DNA from: Urechis unicinctus
Taxonomy: Eukaryota > Annelida > Polychaeta > Xenopneusta > Urechidae
Direction: 5' to 3'
DNA length: 64,000 nt
Assembly: GCA_034190875.2 (NCBI GenBank)
Contig: CM067343.1
Span: 17,198,102-17,262,101, forward strand
A model generated the notes under the pieces. It ran no database searches. It was not told where the DNA came from and was given only the letters and a program-made list of their open reading frames with translations. Position numbers and translations under genes: made by a program. Positions 50,371-64,000 of this stretch are shown here, one piece after another (position 1 is the first letter of the stretch; each line of letters opens with the position of its first letter).

Positions 50371-51194
50371 GCTTAGATGAAGGTGAATATGGTTATTTCA
50401 TTTCAATGGATAAAGGCGTCATTCATTTCTACATACTGCAGACGGATAATTTACTGATGTCTGACTGTAGCCCAAAAAGGATCGTGCGTTAGCCTACATC
50501 CATGATTGACGTCCGTATTCAAGATAGTTAGCTATGACTCTGCTCATTGCATCAATTTCGCCATCCTATTTTAACTAAAACATGTATCCAGACAATGAAT
50601 CAAACATAAAAAACACGGTGAAACCATGAATTATAAGCAAATAATAAACGCATCGTAGTATGTCGTCGTTCTATGTATGGTAGTTCTAACTCTTTATTGA
50701 ACACTCACGCAATCGGTTGAGGAGAGTTCGCAAATGTGTATAGTTAACTTAACTATACGAATGCACGGTTGAATTTCAAGACAACTTACATTTAATTGTA
50801 TGCATAATTTTAGAAACGCTTTGTGCTATCGATGGAACTTCTTTTTGTTCTTGCAAATTTGTCAGGCATCGTCTAAATAGCATTTCACATTATAAGGTTA
50901 CCTATGGTAAGTACTAATTAGTCAGTACAGTATAAACCGCAACATAGTCTGCTAACGTTGTGCTCTTAATATACGGCAGCTGCTCCAATACGCTTGTGCA
51001 TAATAAATAAGTCAGACCTGAATTATGTATGGTGCTTCTGTTACGCTCCTAGGTCAACTGTGATAATTAGCTTAACCAACCAGCTGCATCGCAGAAATTA
51101 TTCTTTATGGTAATAAAGAGTTGAATGCATTGGCGATCTCCGGCTGTTTGTAACTGGCAAATTAATGCATAACGAAGTACTGTATTAAACACGC

Positions 51195-52090
<896 letters not shown>

Positions 52091-53968
52091 ATATAACCAT
52101 ACGAGACTGCCGTGTGACACAGTGACGTGTGCATGCATACATTCATGAACAAGCTAATTCGATGGTGGCCAGTTTGCACTACATAACCGTTCTACGTGGC
52201 CAAGGCTCTGTTTCTCAATAGTCATTGGTGAAATCTTCTCAGTAAATGTCAGGTGCAAGTCTTGGACCAAACACATGGAATCCTTTACTATTCGTTATAC
52301 GACACCCTCGAGAGGAATGGCCACGCGGGATGCACCATGCAGTTTTAATGTAAGCAGTCTTTTAAAAAAACCTCATTACTGTTGCGATCAAATGTGTGAC
52401 ATTGTGTGTGGATTGCGTATTAATTATGCAAGGTGCATTTCTATCGCACACTGATGCAAACATAGCAGCGCAAATCTCGTTGCAAAAAAACAGATGGTTT
52501 AAATAACCATTCTTAGACACTATACCAGCTGGTTACCCATTAAGCCCTTTCCAAAGATATGTTATTTCTAATACAGTTGGGCCGTAAGCGATGAAAATAG
52601 GTAGATAATGTCAATGCTCATGCTTTATATATATATAATGATGATCAAATAGAGACAAAATTGTAAGATATATTGATAATGTAACACAAGTGACTATATG
52701 ACGCTTATTTTGTGAATAGTTTTGCTGTTGTCATGATGCAGTATCTGTTGGATAGATAATGCAGGGGTGTAATATTTTCATATGACGAAGACATACAATA
52801 ACTTCCCCATCATAACCGTCTTCAGAGCATAGGGGAAGAATCATTCAATGCCCCCGATGCGTCGATGAGTGACTGGCATGAATGCGCTTGATAAAAGAGC
52901 GAATGTCGGATCTAATGCAACGCAAAGCATCCGCGAGGATAGTATTTACATGATAAACAGGTCACATTGAGATGGACCCTATCATAAACGTGGATCCAAG
53001 TCAATATTTTTAGGCTTAACGCCCCTGTAATGTGTTTTGCAGAGTCCCATTTCTTGCTTGTACTACATGCAGCTTTCGAATAGCAAATAGCTCCGCTACT
53101 ATATAACGGAACTTCAGGCCTTGCCGACGTATTTAGTTATGTTTTCGCATTGAACCAAATGGAAAATTTCATTCTGAGAAGGGTCTTGCTATATGGTGGG
53201 CATAGCATAAAAAAGGGACGAAGTATCTATCCATGAGTCCATTCAGTGAAATCCAGCAGTTTGTGAATCGGGATATGTGCAACGCGATTTTCTAATCAAG
53301 CAAAGTACAATTCACATGGAACATTGTTACTACATTAGCAATGTACTTGTTGTTCATTGCCTTCATCATCTGAATGCAATGCTATGTCTGTGGTTAGGCT
53401 AACAAGCATTTACCTAACTTTCCGCCAATTTCAAGCTTTATGAGTATTATTAAGTCACTTACCTTTTGATCGCACTCTAGATAAAAGTGTCACCTACAAT
53501 TTTGTCGAGAGCGTAATCCATTTAAATAATGCGTGTTCAAACTAATTCATCTCCGAACTTCAGATGTTACAATATAAATGGACCCTTGCTAACACGTAGA
53601 TCCAGTTCAATAAGTGCACACTTTAAGCGCATATAATTCGTTTTGCAAAGCCCCCGTTCTTGTTGACGATACATGCTGAACTAGAGCTGGCAAATACCCA
53701 GTAGCAAGGCAATGATATGGCAGGACTTCATGCCTCATGAGAACATAGTTCCTGAATCATCACCAGTTGATCAACTGTTGATTATTCTACTTGCTGATGT
53801 ATTTTTCACAGCAGAAACAATTGCAAATATCTTTTACACGTTCAGATCAAGATTATGCACTGTTTGGGAGCACCAAATGCAACAAGGATGTTGAGGAGAT
53901 CGCATGCTAATCAACTGACAGCCATGGTATCTTACACAATAGCAGAATGTGCATTTACTTCAAGAGCC

Positions 53969-54106
53969 GGAGTAGTGCGTGGATGAGCTTCTCTGTATTG
54001 TCCTCGTATACTGACGGGTATGTTGTATGTTGTATTATTTACTACCCCTTCACTTTACGACGTGAAAGGTGAAACGTCTGAGTTATGACCAATTTACAGT
54101 GACCAA
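53969..54106. other. Short unrecognised spacer
   Basis: It lies between u7 and the 9.5-kb-like repeat. It contains the local duplication GACCAATTTACA / GACCAATTTACA at its right end. Confidence 0.5.
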
Positions 54107-55127
<1,021 letters not shown>

Positions 55128-55329
55128 TTGTGAGATAATGATATAATAGAAGATGGGCAACACCCTCCTATGAAAATGCGTGGGATGCTCAGAAAACCGC
55201 TTCCCAATGCCCTATTCCTTCATAACTCCCGCACTACTCATCGCCCCATAGCTCGCGAAACGATTCATTGTCATTTCTGTGCAGCGTACAACCTCCGTCA
55301 ATGTATTTTGTAGAATTTTTTGTAGCATT

Positions 55330-55700
55330 ATTCCGCCTATTTTGTAGCATTATTATTCAAAATTGGTCAACTTCATACTTTCGTTGAGAGTAAATCGGTT
55401 AGCATCACGTGTTGATGCTATTTACCTCACAACACTTCACTAACTCGAGAAATGTTCCGGGTGGTTGGAAAGGTGCTAATTTGATGCCAATATTCTAATA
55501 AGGCAATCACCAACTACCGGCATAACCGGCAGGTCAACTGAACCCCCACAGTGAGCAACATAATGGAAACAACGTAACTTACTGAATTAAACTTGAGGGT
55601 TTTCTGCAAAACGATCCTGCCAAACCAATCTCTGGGAATCCATAGAGGATGATACTACAATATTAGACCCTAGGCATCCTGTAGATTTGATACAATTAAC
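55330..55700 (+). mobile_element. RT2 LINE relic, 5' piece upstream of L2 copy C
   Basis: In sequence order there are NRLASRVDAIYLTTLH (the NKA.GPDGI block), NVPGGWKGANLMPIF (the VP.DWK.A.V.PIFKKG block), and ITNYRHNRQVN with TPTVSNIME (the NYRPISLTS...K..E block). Stops and a frameshift break the frame. The continuation of this protein (the AFDKIPH block) lies at 57355, behind the L2 copy. Confidence 0.65.
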
Positions 55701-55708
55701 CACCCACG

Positions 55709-57130
55709 ATAAGCTAGCAATCATTTAGCTCATGATATCAGTGGTGCAGATTTGCAATTGATGAATGGATGGCTAAGGGGTAAAAGTCAAAAAGTTGTAA
55801 TGAATGACTTTGTTTGTGTCCATTTGGAGTATGCAGCCGCTGCCCAAATGGGATATCTGGATCCTGATTTAGTGAAAAACTAAACACCAATTTCAAATTT
55901 GCGCTTATCATCACAATTAACAGAGAAGGTTGTAGCAAATCGATTTCAGGACGGTAAATTACCCTATCGACCTGACGACAAGTATCAAACCTGCCCATAG
56001 CACTTCTCCGATTATACAATGACATTGCTTGTGCTGTTGACCAGCTGTATGCTGTTGCTCTCGTGCTTCTTGATCTCAGTGCAGCATTTGATACACCAGA
56101 AAATCCTGCTACGGCGCCTGTTTGACAGTTTCGGCCTACATGGATAATGCTTAGCATTGCTCAAGTCATACCTCTCAAACCGCTAACAGCGAGTTGGTGT
56201 TGAAGGCAGGTAACTAACACACTAACTAACAAGTGGTGTGCATGTATCCTAGGGTCATTCTAATTTGCAGTTTAAATGTCACCGAATGGCAGTCCTCTAA
56301 ATACACATGGTCTGCAATACTATCAATATGTTCATGATACCCAAACCTATATTACATTTATTCTTACGCAAGAATATGCCTTACGGATAAAATCATAGAT
56401 GGCGAACAATTTACAAAAACTGAATGAAGATAAAACTGAGATTCTATATTTCGCATCGCGAGACAAATGCCAGCCGTCGTTTGGTCCAGTTAAAATGATC
56501 TGTACGACTGTATCTACATCAGAAACAGACATAAATCTCGGTATTCTGATGGACAGTTTATAGGGAAACCACTTATCGTGTAATCAACCCATTCTCTCTA
56601 TCATCAGATTTGAGGATTAGACAGCATAATAAAGTACCTGAACCAATCAACAACTGATATTCTTGTCCATGCATTTATATTATATTGGCTTGACTATTGC
56701 AGTTTGCTACTGCATGAAGCACATTTGCACCTTATCGCAAAACTGCAACACGCCCAAAATACTAGGCCGCCTTGTTGCGAAAGGAAAGCACGAGGATAAC
56801 ATTCAATTCATCATGCGTTCCCTTCATTGGCTTCCTGTGGATAACCGCATTTAATACCAAATTCTCCTACTCACCTTAAAAGCTGTTAATAGAACCGCGC
56901 CAAGCTACCTACAGCTGCTTCTATGGGCAAGTCTCCAAATGTGTTTTCATACGGTGCCAGAGCGTTATGTAAAGCCGCACCAATTTGTGGAACGCGCTTC
57001 TCATCGCCTTTCGTCGGTTGAATACGCTATTATATCCAACCTCAAGACATTTCCTTTTAGTCAGCGCAATATCAAATAACTGCCCTCTTTGCGCATGATT
57101 ATTTCCACGAAAAACGCGCTATAAAAATGC
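55709..57130 (+). mobile_element. L2-like LINE relic, copy C
   Basis: This is the third copy of the TATG-tailed family. It shares with copy A the left end CGATAAGCTAGCAATCATTT and the LDPDLVKN-stop, PISNLRLSS blocks. LYNDIACAVD and LVLLDLSAAFDT run to ~56095, followed by a small deletion that brings ENPATAPV-like sequence next. The catalytic box reads Y-V-H-D (56327-56338), preceded by HGLQYYQ. LHWLPVDNRI lies at 56823-56854, and WNAL follows near 56987. It is diverged from A and B and contains stops, so it is inactive. Confidence 0.85.
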
Positions 57131-57132
57131 TT

Positions 57133-57262
57133 TCTTTGTATATACATATATGTATGTATATATGTATGTATGAATGTATTTATGTATGTATTTATGAAGG
57201 TATCTTTGTATGTACATATAGGTAAGTATGTATGTAGGCATTTATGTGTGCTTGTGTTTTCG
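57133..57262. repeat. Short, degenerate TATG tail of L2 copy C
   Basis: About 130 bases of irregular TATG/TATTTATG/TAAGTATG words at the same position as the long tails of copies A and B. Confidence 0.85.
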
Positions 57263-57269
57263 TGTATGT

Positions 57270-57690
57270 AACTAATTGAATAAATCTGGGCGTGGTTTTC
57301 TGTATAAGGGGCTTTACCAAGTGTTTGAAATGTCTAGAGAATTTTACTAAAATGGTAGACGTTCAGGGAGCTTTTGATAAAATTCCCCACCAACGGTCAG
57401 TTAGCTGAGTAATGGCCGATTGCATCGGCAGTAGTGCAATAACATGGGTAAATGAATGACTCAATAATGGAAGGCATAGAGGGGTGAATAAAAATAGTAT
57501 TGAATCAGACTGGACTTGGGTTATTATTGGCCTATATATAAATATATTAGAATAAGTCCAATGACACGTCGCTAAGCTCATAGCCGTTATGTAAGGACTG
57601 AAAATTCCTAAAACACGTCGTCTCTATGGGTACCTCATAGAGGTGTTCACAATGGTAAATGAACAAAATAATATGACTGTTTATCTGGTG
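57270..57690 (+). mobile_element. RT2 LINE relic, 3' piece behind L2 copy C
   Basis: LENFTKMVDVQGAFDKIPHQ then R lies at about 57330-57394. It is followed by VMADCIGSSAITWVNE, a stop and LNNGRHRGVNKN (57414-57500), and SIESDWTWVIIGL. These match the AFDKVPHQRL...GIGG....WI..WL..R.Q.V.VNG..S.W..V.SG blocks. GLKIPKTRRLYGYLIEVFTM (57596-57655) matches the later RRLRGDLIEVFK block. The segment between them, which should hold the catalytic ADD, is deleted. It is inactive. Confidence 0.8.
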
Positions 57691-58500
57691 TAGCGTGCTA
57701 ATAATTCGCGGGAAATCCATAAATCTTGACATCACCTATGGCTTAGACCGAATAATGAAAAATAGCTGTTCCTATCGCTTTGTGACCCCAGTGAAAATTT
57801 CACCAGCCAAAATAGGTTCTGTCAGTTCACTGAAGTAATATTTAAACTAGACTTAATGTGCGATAAACTGTAGATTATCACTGGCAGGGCACATATGTAC
57901 CTAACGGGGTTTTTTTTCTCTGGCCACGCGTCACAATAAAGCCATCCAAAACAAATTATTGTAGATCAAATGATTGCCAAATGGTTGCCTCGGAAACATA
58001 TTCTAATCATATTACTGATGGCTGAATGCCGTTTGCATTTTGGCGGTGCCCTACATTTGGCCTTGGCTGGTTCTACCAGGTGACTGCTTATTAGTTATCT
58101 CACTCGAAGTTTAGACGACTAATTTACTCGTCTCAACGGACCACGGACGGAAACAAAGTATAACCATCGAGGTAATGTCTATGTTATAATAAGGTGATAC
58201 ACGATGACAACCTCCCTTCAATATATATTTGCTTCACATTTCTATTTCATTCGTTAAACACGTCAGATTCTTGTTGTTATGGAACACTAAATATTATAAG
58301 CAACATTCCCCATTAAAAGGATAATGTGATTTGGCACAATTTGCGAAATATGTCGTTGTTCGTCATCTCCTGAGATATTATATCTAAGCCTATGATCAAC
58401 AATTTCATGGACTAAAATGCCGCAGAGCAGTATTATTTTTGAAAGATATGTTGCATCTCTGGTATTAATAGAGCATTATCAATAACGTTTATGCACCTTT
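57691..58500. repeat. Sequence downstream of RT2, shared with 22345-23290
   Basis: DNA-level partner of 22430-23290. It includes a ~50-base insertion around 58065-58110 relative to the 22-kb copy. No protein motif was seen. Confidence 0.75.
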
Positions 58501-58504
58501 CTAG

Positions 58505-58565
58505 ATGATTAAGCTGCTGTTGACTAGCACTATATTGGTGTTCTCGTGCTTCCTGACCTCAGTGG
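58505..58565 (+). mobile_element. Short L2 RT fragment
   Basis: GCTGTTGAC.AGC, CTCGTGCTTC and CTCAGTG match the AVDQLYAVALVLLDLSA part of the L2-like copies. The first 20 codons of a 111-codon ATG frame here (58505-58840) look like a signal peptide only because they read this RT segment out of frame. Confidence 0.6.
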
Positions 58566-58831
58566 TTAACATAAATGACGTTGCTGCTAGTTTGAATAAT
58601 TGCAAATATTCTTTCATTGTATCACAAGTTCCAAATTACTTGTTCTGTATTATAAATTATTATAATTCTTTTGTCGGAAGCTACAATTACTTTAGATTCC
58701 TTGATGTGCAGTTGATTTTTAAGATAACCTTGCGAAGTGCACAGGGGTATGGGAAAATTACATATATAATCAGAAGAGTTTTAAAAAGCCCACCTTTGTT
58801 TACATACTTTTGTTTAAGTGAGAATTCTACA

Positions 58832-58851
58832 ACCACCTGACATCAGGTGGT
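58832..58851. other. Perfect 9-bp inverted repeat
   Basis: ACCACCTGA-CA-TCAGGTGGT. It may form a hairpin with ACAT as the loop. No known element end could be assigned. Confidence 0.85.
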
Positions 58852-59505
58852 ACGCACCCTATTGTTAAATGAAATATGGGAACGACCAAACTCATTGCCC
58901 AAAATAGATATGCTACGTTTACAAATATTACTTCCTTTGGAAAGACCATTATAGAATTTATGACATAGGTAATGAAGTGTTGCTCAGTTGTCATCATGAA
59001 TACTGATCAGTACCCGCCCTAACAGTTTCCATCTACGTCTCGGCAGGGGGTTATATGATTACGTCTATAACAGAAGTGTGACGGTAGATATTTAAACTAA
59101 TGGGCACCATGGGCGACAGAGCATCGTTTTGGGTGGGCTAAGATTCCCGAGTTGTCCGCCCGGTCGACGGGTTGTCATCATATCCATTATATATGGGGAC
59201 TGAGGCACATACAAGGTGGGAAACCGCGTTATCGCTAGGTGGTGGCGTGTTTTGAAGCGGCCTGTGGGAACACTTGAATACAGACGCCTTTGATTCCTTG
59301 GGGATAAGAGGGTAATGTTAATATGAGGAAGCGCTTATGTTAAGACTTATGTGATTACGGTTCAATTATGTGATCTAACTCCTCCTTGAGCTGTTGAAAT
59401 TCTGCAAACACTCGGATATCCCGTGAAAAGCATCATATGGTGGTTAAGTCTCACGTAAAATCATCCTTATAATGAGCACTTTATCTCACCGTTCATCACA
59501 GTCGT

Positions 59506-59660
59506 GTCAAAATAAGAAAACATATCGGAACGAAAACTTAGAATCATTAAATAGGTTGTATGGGTTTCGTCCTATAACGAGTCATTGATCATAACAAAGC
59601 AGATATGATGCCGATGAATCACTTGGCAACAGTTGGTTATTGAAGAACACGGGCATATCC
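59506..59660. repeat. Dispersed repeat F, copy 2
   Basis: This contains both blocks found at 32203-32310 and 32900-32957, here adjacent and in the opposite order. Confidence 0.65.
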
Positions 59661-60179
59661 TGTCACTTTAAGTCTTGTTGCAGTCCAATTTCAGAATTCA
59701 TCGTATCATTGTCACTTGTTGCTGTATGTTTGAAATGTAATGTAGTTTATATCGTCCCACACTACTTCTACCCAATTCCATGGTCTCATAGGAGAGGCAC
59801 ATTAGCTGATACTAATTACTGACTGATTCGTCAGTCGAAACAGGAAGCTGGATTATAACTTTGAGACAGAGCAGTAATCACAAGACGACATTAAAGTGCA
59901 GTTCGTCTGATGCTTCTTGTATGTAGCGATGAAAATCCATGAAATAATAGCAATCGATTAAAACCCATCCGAGACCACGTTGTAAACATTAGCAACAATC
60001 GCACACCTGTTCAGTCAATAACTAGTCGACCTAACATGTTCTTTGAGAATATTCATCATGGAGACAAGGACGGGAAATATAACTTTAGTGTTGTTGAGGA
60101 ATAAGACAATGTAGTAGTGCTAACCTGCCTTTGTGTGTAATCCGTTCATCTTGTACCAATATGAGCATCGATCAAAACG

Positions 60180-61362
60180 GACCCGAGTTATACATGCCGA
60201 TTCTAGTCGTGCTTCAGCTTAGAAGTTACATTCGCCTGATACAATAATGTGAGCCATGATGAAATATAGATTCAAGGTGCTTTGTGCCCGAGATTCCTGA
60301 TGCTGTGCGAACATACATGTAAAAGGTATATTAAAGCGAAAAATCCTATTAGCGTAAATACATGTCCTGTCATAACAAAGATAACACATTAAGATAGAAA
60401 ACCATAGCCTATCTAATTTAAATACATGCCAAGCATTACAATGGGTCAATGAGCACGATAATTGCTGCGGAGCAGCTTGGTTGATAAGACTGCATCATGT
60501 GTTCATATAGATGCACTGATAATATACTAGATCTTTTCTGCTGCTATTGCCGAAATTCATCAATCGCAACTCGCAGTTATTGCAAAGCGGATCTCTTTTA
60601 CAGGAAAGCTCAATGAGCACGAAATACTGCTTTTTAACAATCATTCAGGCATTTTTGCTTGAACTTAGTATAATATCTACTTATAAACATCTACTGACTG
60701 ATCAATCCATCGATCGCAAATCATAATTACAACTCATATGCAAAACGGACTCATTTTAAGGACTAGTTAGGTTTTGATACATACTGGTTTTCTATGGAGG
60801 TCAAAAAGCAAGCAGGAGATTCTATGAGAGAGCCGTGTATTTTATTCTCTGGATTTATAATGTGATTGTCAAAAAAGTCCAGCATTTAAAAATATTCAGC
60901 TAACAAGTATATTTGAATTGTTCAAGCGTGAAATCGTAAACTTGGCTACATGGGCAGACTATATAAAGTATGTAAGTCGAGCGTACAGATAATATTCTCT
61001 CGTGTCGTGAAAAGAACTTGGGTTACAATATTTATGTTAGTATCCAGTAACATTGCTGTGCGTCACCAATATATGAAAGCAGCGTTTGATTAAATAAGTC
61101 GCATATGAACAGGCACTTTTGCACATGATGCCGACATAGCAATCATGTTCATTGTAAAAGCATTTACTAGTTGTATGAAGATTTACTTGCCGAAACCGCA
61201 GCCAAATCGGCATTCGAAGCACCATATTCCACAAGATGTGACACTAATGGGAGATGAAATGAGGCTGAACAATATCTTCCGCTTGTGAACATCCACCAGA
61301 ACAAAAAGGCATTGATACGCGTCAAAAAGCAATTCATATTGTGCCCTTGTAACAATTGCTCG
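60180..61362. repeat. Dispersed repeat E, copy 2
   Basis: This aligns with 41180-42260. Its first part (ATACATGCCGATTCTAGT) also aligns with 48740-48800. No coding signature was seen; a 94-codon minus-strand frame at 61167-61451 is unrecognised. Confidence 0.75.
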
Positions 61363-61699
61363 GTGCCGACGTTTCGAGTACTCAAGTTTATAAATATAAG
61401 GTTTTTAATTATATTGCACTGATAAGAATAGCACAAAGTTGGCTTTTCCATGAATGATCACGCATGTACAGGTCAGGCATAGAATTATCGAGTGAATAGC
61501 TATAGTTATATTCCGGAAAGTGGCGGTGAGAGCTATGTGCAAAGTAGTAAATTCAATTTTCCTATCCATATAGTTGCTGTAAAGAGCCGGGAAAGAGAGT
61601 GATATATTGAGGACAAAACACCTTTTTCCAACAGGTCCAAAAACAATCGTAACACACGATTAGTGGGGGAAAAACACAACAAATAAACTCAAGAGATTA

Positions 61700-62520
61700 T
61701 TTTGAGTCATACAGGAAAAATAATTTTGCCATAGATCTAGGCTCCGACCATGTTATGGATTGATTTTAAGTGCAAGCTGCAAGAAAACATGCCAAGCAAT
61801 AATAAGCAAATGTATAAACTGTATATTTAATCACTCTGATATTATATATATAGCCATATAACATATAGATGTGCCTATATATATATAGAGAACATATACC
61901 GAATATTTTTAAACTGTAATGCTATTGGTTTGCACTATCTTTGCCAAGTTATCCTAATGATTTGGCAACATACATTATGATATTGATAGCGACCGTATAA
62001 CTGCATAATATAATTCAAAACATATATAATACATATATACCGTATATTTTATTGTTTTGGATTTTTTTATATCTGTGCTGTCACTTCATATATCATGCAA
62101 TGGTGTTCTATAACGCTTACTCGCAGCGAGTAAATATACTGCAATTCTATTCAAATAATAGAAATATAAATATATATATATATATTCTATATTATATTAT
62201 ATATATCTATCACTTATATATATATATCTATATATATGTGGATCTAAGTAAAGTTATATTTCGTTCCATCAATGTGGCGGACAATGCAAAGATGACGGTT
62301 TCCATGTTTCCTGCATATTATGTCGGCTAGTATATATCCAACGTCTCATAAGCATAGCAGCAGAAACCTAAGCACTGAAAAACGTGGTTATCTTTCAAAA
62401 TTGAGGCAAATTTCAAATCAGCCAAGGCTTGTCAAAGTAATATCAATTTTGCCAATGAGCCATCAAATGTCTGACGTAGTTTAATCACAGTATTTTAACA
62501 TCTTCATCTTAAAATATAAC
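61700..62520. repeat. Local tandem duplication, left unit
   Basis: The order of blocks at 61780-62125 is AACATGCCAAGCAATAA, TTAATCACTCTGATATTAT, CCAAGTTATCCTAATGATTT, CCGTATATTTT and CATGCAATGGTGT. It is repeated at 62610-62940. The period is roughly 0.83 kb. It includes a small TA tract at 62165-62240. No coding evidence was seen. Confidence 0.8.
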
Positions 62521-63100
62521 AGACATTATAATCCCAGTTTAATTACACAGTTATCGTCGGCTCAGGGAAAAAATTGTGACCCTGGCTTTTCGTACTTGAG
62601 ACTGCACTGTAAAACACATGCCGAGTAATGAGCAGAATATTGTTAAACTGTTATTATTAAATCACTCTGATATTATGTATAAGCCAAACAACACATGATG
62701 TGCCTATTACGACCGTAATTTTTAACATAACCGAATGTTTAAACATAATGCTCTTGGTTTGCTCTCCTTTTGCCGAGTTATCCTATTGATTTGGCTAGTG
62801 TGCTTCAAACATGTGACCAGCGAGTAAATAACTGCAAATGCTTCAAATTCAAAACAGCAATATAGTGACCGTATATTTTCTGTTTTGCATTTTCTTATAC
62901 TGTAGTCGCACTTCATCGCTGTCATGCAATGGTGTAATCACATGCGGGATAGTCAACAACCGCAATTTTTGCACCCTGACTACAATTTATCTGTTTAATG
63001 AACAAAGAAAGAATGATGAGCCGGGTTTAGAAATGACATTAAGGCCGATTATTCTGACGACGTAGAAAATATAATTGCCAAGGTCTCATAAAAACCGAAT
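62521..63100. repeat. Local tandem duplication, right unit
   Basis: Partner of the left unit: ACACATGCCGAGTAATGAGC, TTAAATCACTCTGATATTAT, CCGAGTTATCCTATTGATTT, CCGTATATTTT and CATGCAATGGTGT occur in the same order. It is diverged by many substitutions and small indels, so it is fairly old. Confidence 0.8.
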
Positions 63101-63296
63101 TTGGCTGCATTATACCCTAACATATGCATGATATTAGCCTCCGGTTACATCCAAAGTGTCTCTGAGTAACTTGCATACGATGGGTTCAAATTGCATGCTG
63201 GGGATCAATAACGGCCTAACTAATATGTATCATTACATAATCTCTCACATGCAGCGATAAAGCAGTCATCGAAATAAGGCCTCGTTCAAAATATAC

Positions 63297-63465
<169 letters not shown>

Positions 63466-64000
63466 AATTTATATACATGAATGTACATGCATATTGACAA
63501 TCGTCCGACTTTATTACTTAGCCTATTTAACATACTTATAATAATTATGTCGTAGTTAAATCCAAGTCTAATCATCGAGCGAACGTGTAGTAGTGAATGA
63601 AATTAACGGCCTCGTTATAGTCCTGGAACGGCAGGTGTTTATTTCCAATGATAATTGGTTAATTTGATAATCACAGCTTTTGCAAAAACATGGTGTGGCC
63701 ATCGTTAGAGTGTTTATGCAAATATTTACAACTAAGATTTTAGATATTTTTGTTTAAGATGACCATGGAAAATATAACAATTGTCACATCAGATATTCTA
63801 TATCGCGGGGTTGAAGCCGAAATACGGTAACATACCTTGTGTCATTCCGCGAATAATTTGGCGCAATCAACCTGGAATACATGTTCCGACTTGTCAACAA
63901 CGAATTAACATAATTTACATTAAGAGGGATATTTTGACGCGGCCCATATCCTCTCAGGTGGTATGCTTTGATGCCAACATCTGAATCAACCTAATTTGCA
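63466..64000. other. Unrecognised right end of the window
   Basis: No supported feature. A 67-codon frame at 63781-63984 begins with TTG and has no known motif. Confidence 0.4.

Larger units (their letters stand above)
58566..60179. other. Mostly unrecognised stretch
   Basis: No gene was seen. It includes the palindrome at 58832-58851 and repeat F at 59506-59660. A moderately GC-rich part lies at 59040-59330, with CCCG-GTCGA-CGGG near 59160. Confidence 0.45.

Noticed and set aside
58505-58840. A 111-codon ATG frame that starts like a secreted protein (hydrophobic MIKLLLTSTILVFSCFLTSV)
   Set aside because: The DNA of the supposed signal peptide matches the AVD...LVLLDLSA segment of the L2-like RT read out of frame. 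L2 copies A and C give the same kind of hydrophobic stretch in that frame.

Overview
The window looks like nuclear DNA of an animal, most likely an invertebrate. It is A+T-rich and full of long TA, TATG/CATA and CA/TG microsatellites. It holds several decayed non-LTR retrotransposons with L2/CR1-type reverse transcriptase (RT) motifs, and one carries the L2-type 3' end. There is a 100-base N gap at 1401-1500. I cannot name the species. I found no host gene, no rRNA or tRNA gene, no CRISPR array and no bacterial-style operon. Open frames outside microsatellites stay below about 130 codons, as expected by chance in AT-rich DNA of this length. Every frame I could identify is a retroelement remnant. 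The rest is repeat sequence that keeps no coding signature.

Layout. Positions 1-1013 are one copy of a ~0.66 kb repeat unit (u) that recurs at 42.6, 46.0, 46.6, 47.1, 52.9 and 53.6 kb. Positions ~1.08-9.42 kb and ~10.75-20.03 kb are two direct copies (A and B) of one segmental duplication. Each starts with an L2-like LINE ending in a TATG tail, followed by the 3' end of a second LINE family (called RT2 here), then ~6 kb of non-coding sequence. Copy A lacks ~0.9 kb and ~0.7 kb segments found in B. A third, older and shorter copy (C) at 29.27-30.56 kb suggests that the first of these was lost from A. Positions 20.7-23.3 kb hold more RT relics. Positions 23.4-24.16 kb are an unusually GC-rich, hairpin-dense island with a Helitron-like 3' end. 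Positions 24.77-25.46 kb are a CATA array that grades into GCATGC-rich sequence. Two 121-bp direct repeats lie at 26.09 and 26.95 kb. Two minus-strand L2 relics lie at 28.75-29.15 and 30.9-31.26 kb. Positions 31.3-42.3 kb are mostly unrecognised, with TA arrays, a 20-G run and dispersed repeats.

Positions 42.6-53.97 kb are a young tandem duplication (D1 and D2, near-identical over long stretches). D2 carries 2 kb of extra sequence and a much longer TA array. Positions 55.3-58.5 kb are a nested arrangement, with an L2-like LINE lying between two halves of an RT2 element. Positions 60.2-61.4 kb repeat the 41.2-42.3 kb segment, and 61.7-62.9 kb is a local tandem duplication.

There is no functional system of interacting genes here. 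The biology is that of a repeat-driven, repeatedly duplicated region: LINE insertion, nesting and decay, microsatellite expansion, and several rounds of segmental and tandem duplication whose relative order can partly be read from the sequence. The most interesting unexplained object is the structured GC-rich island at 23.4-24.16 kb.
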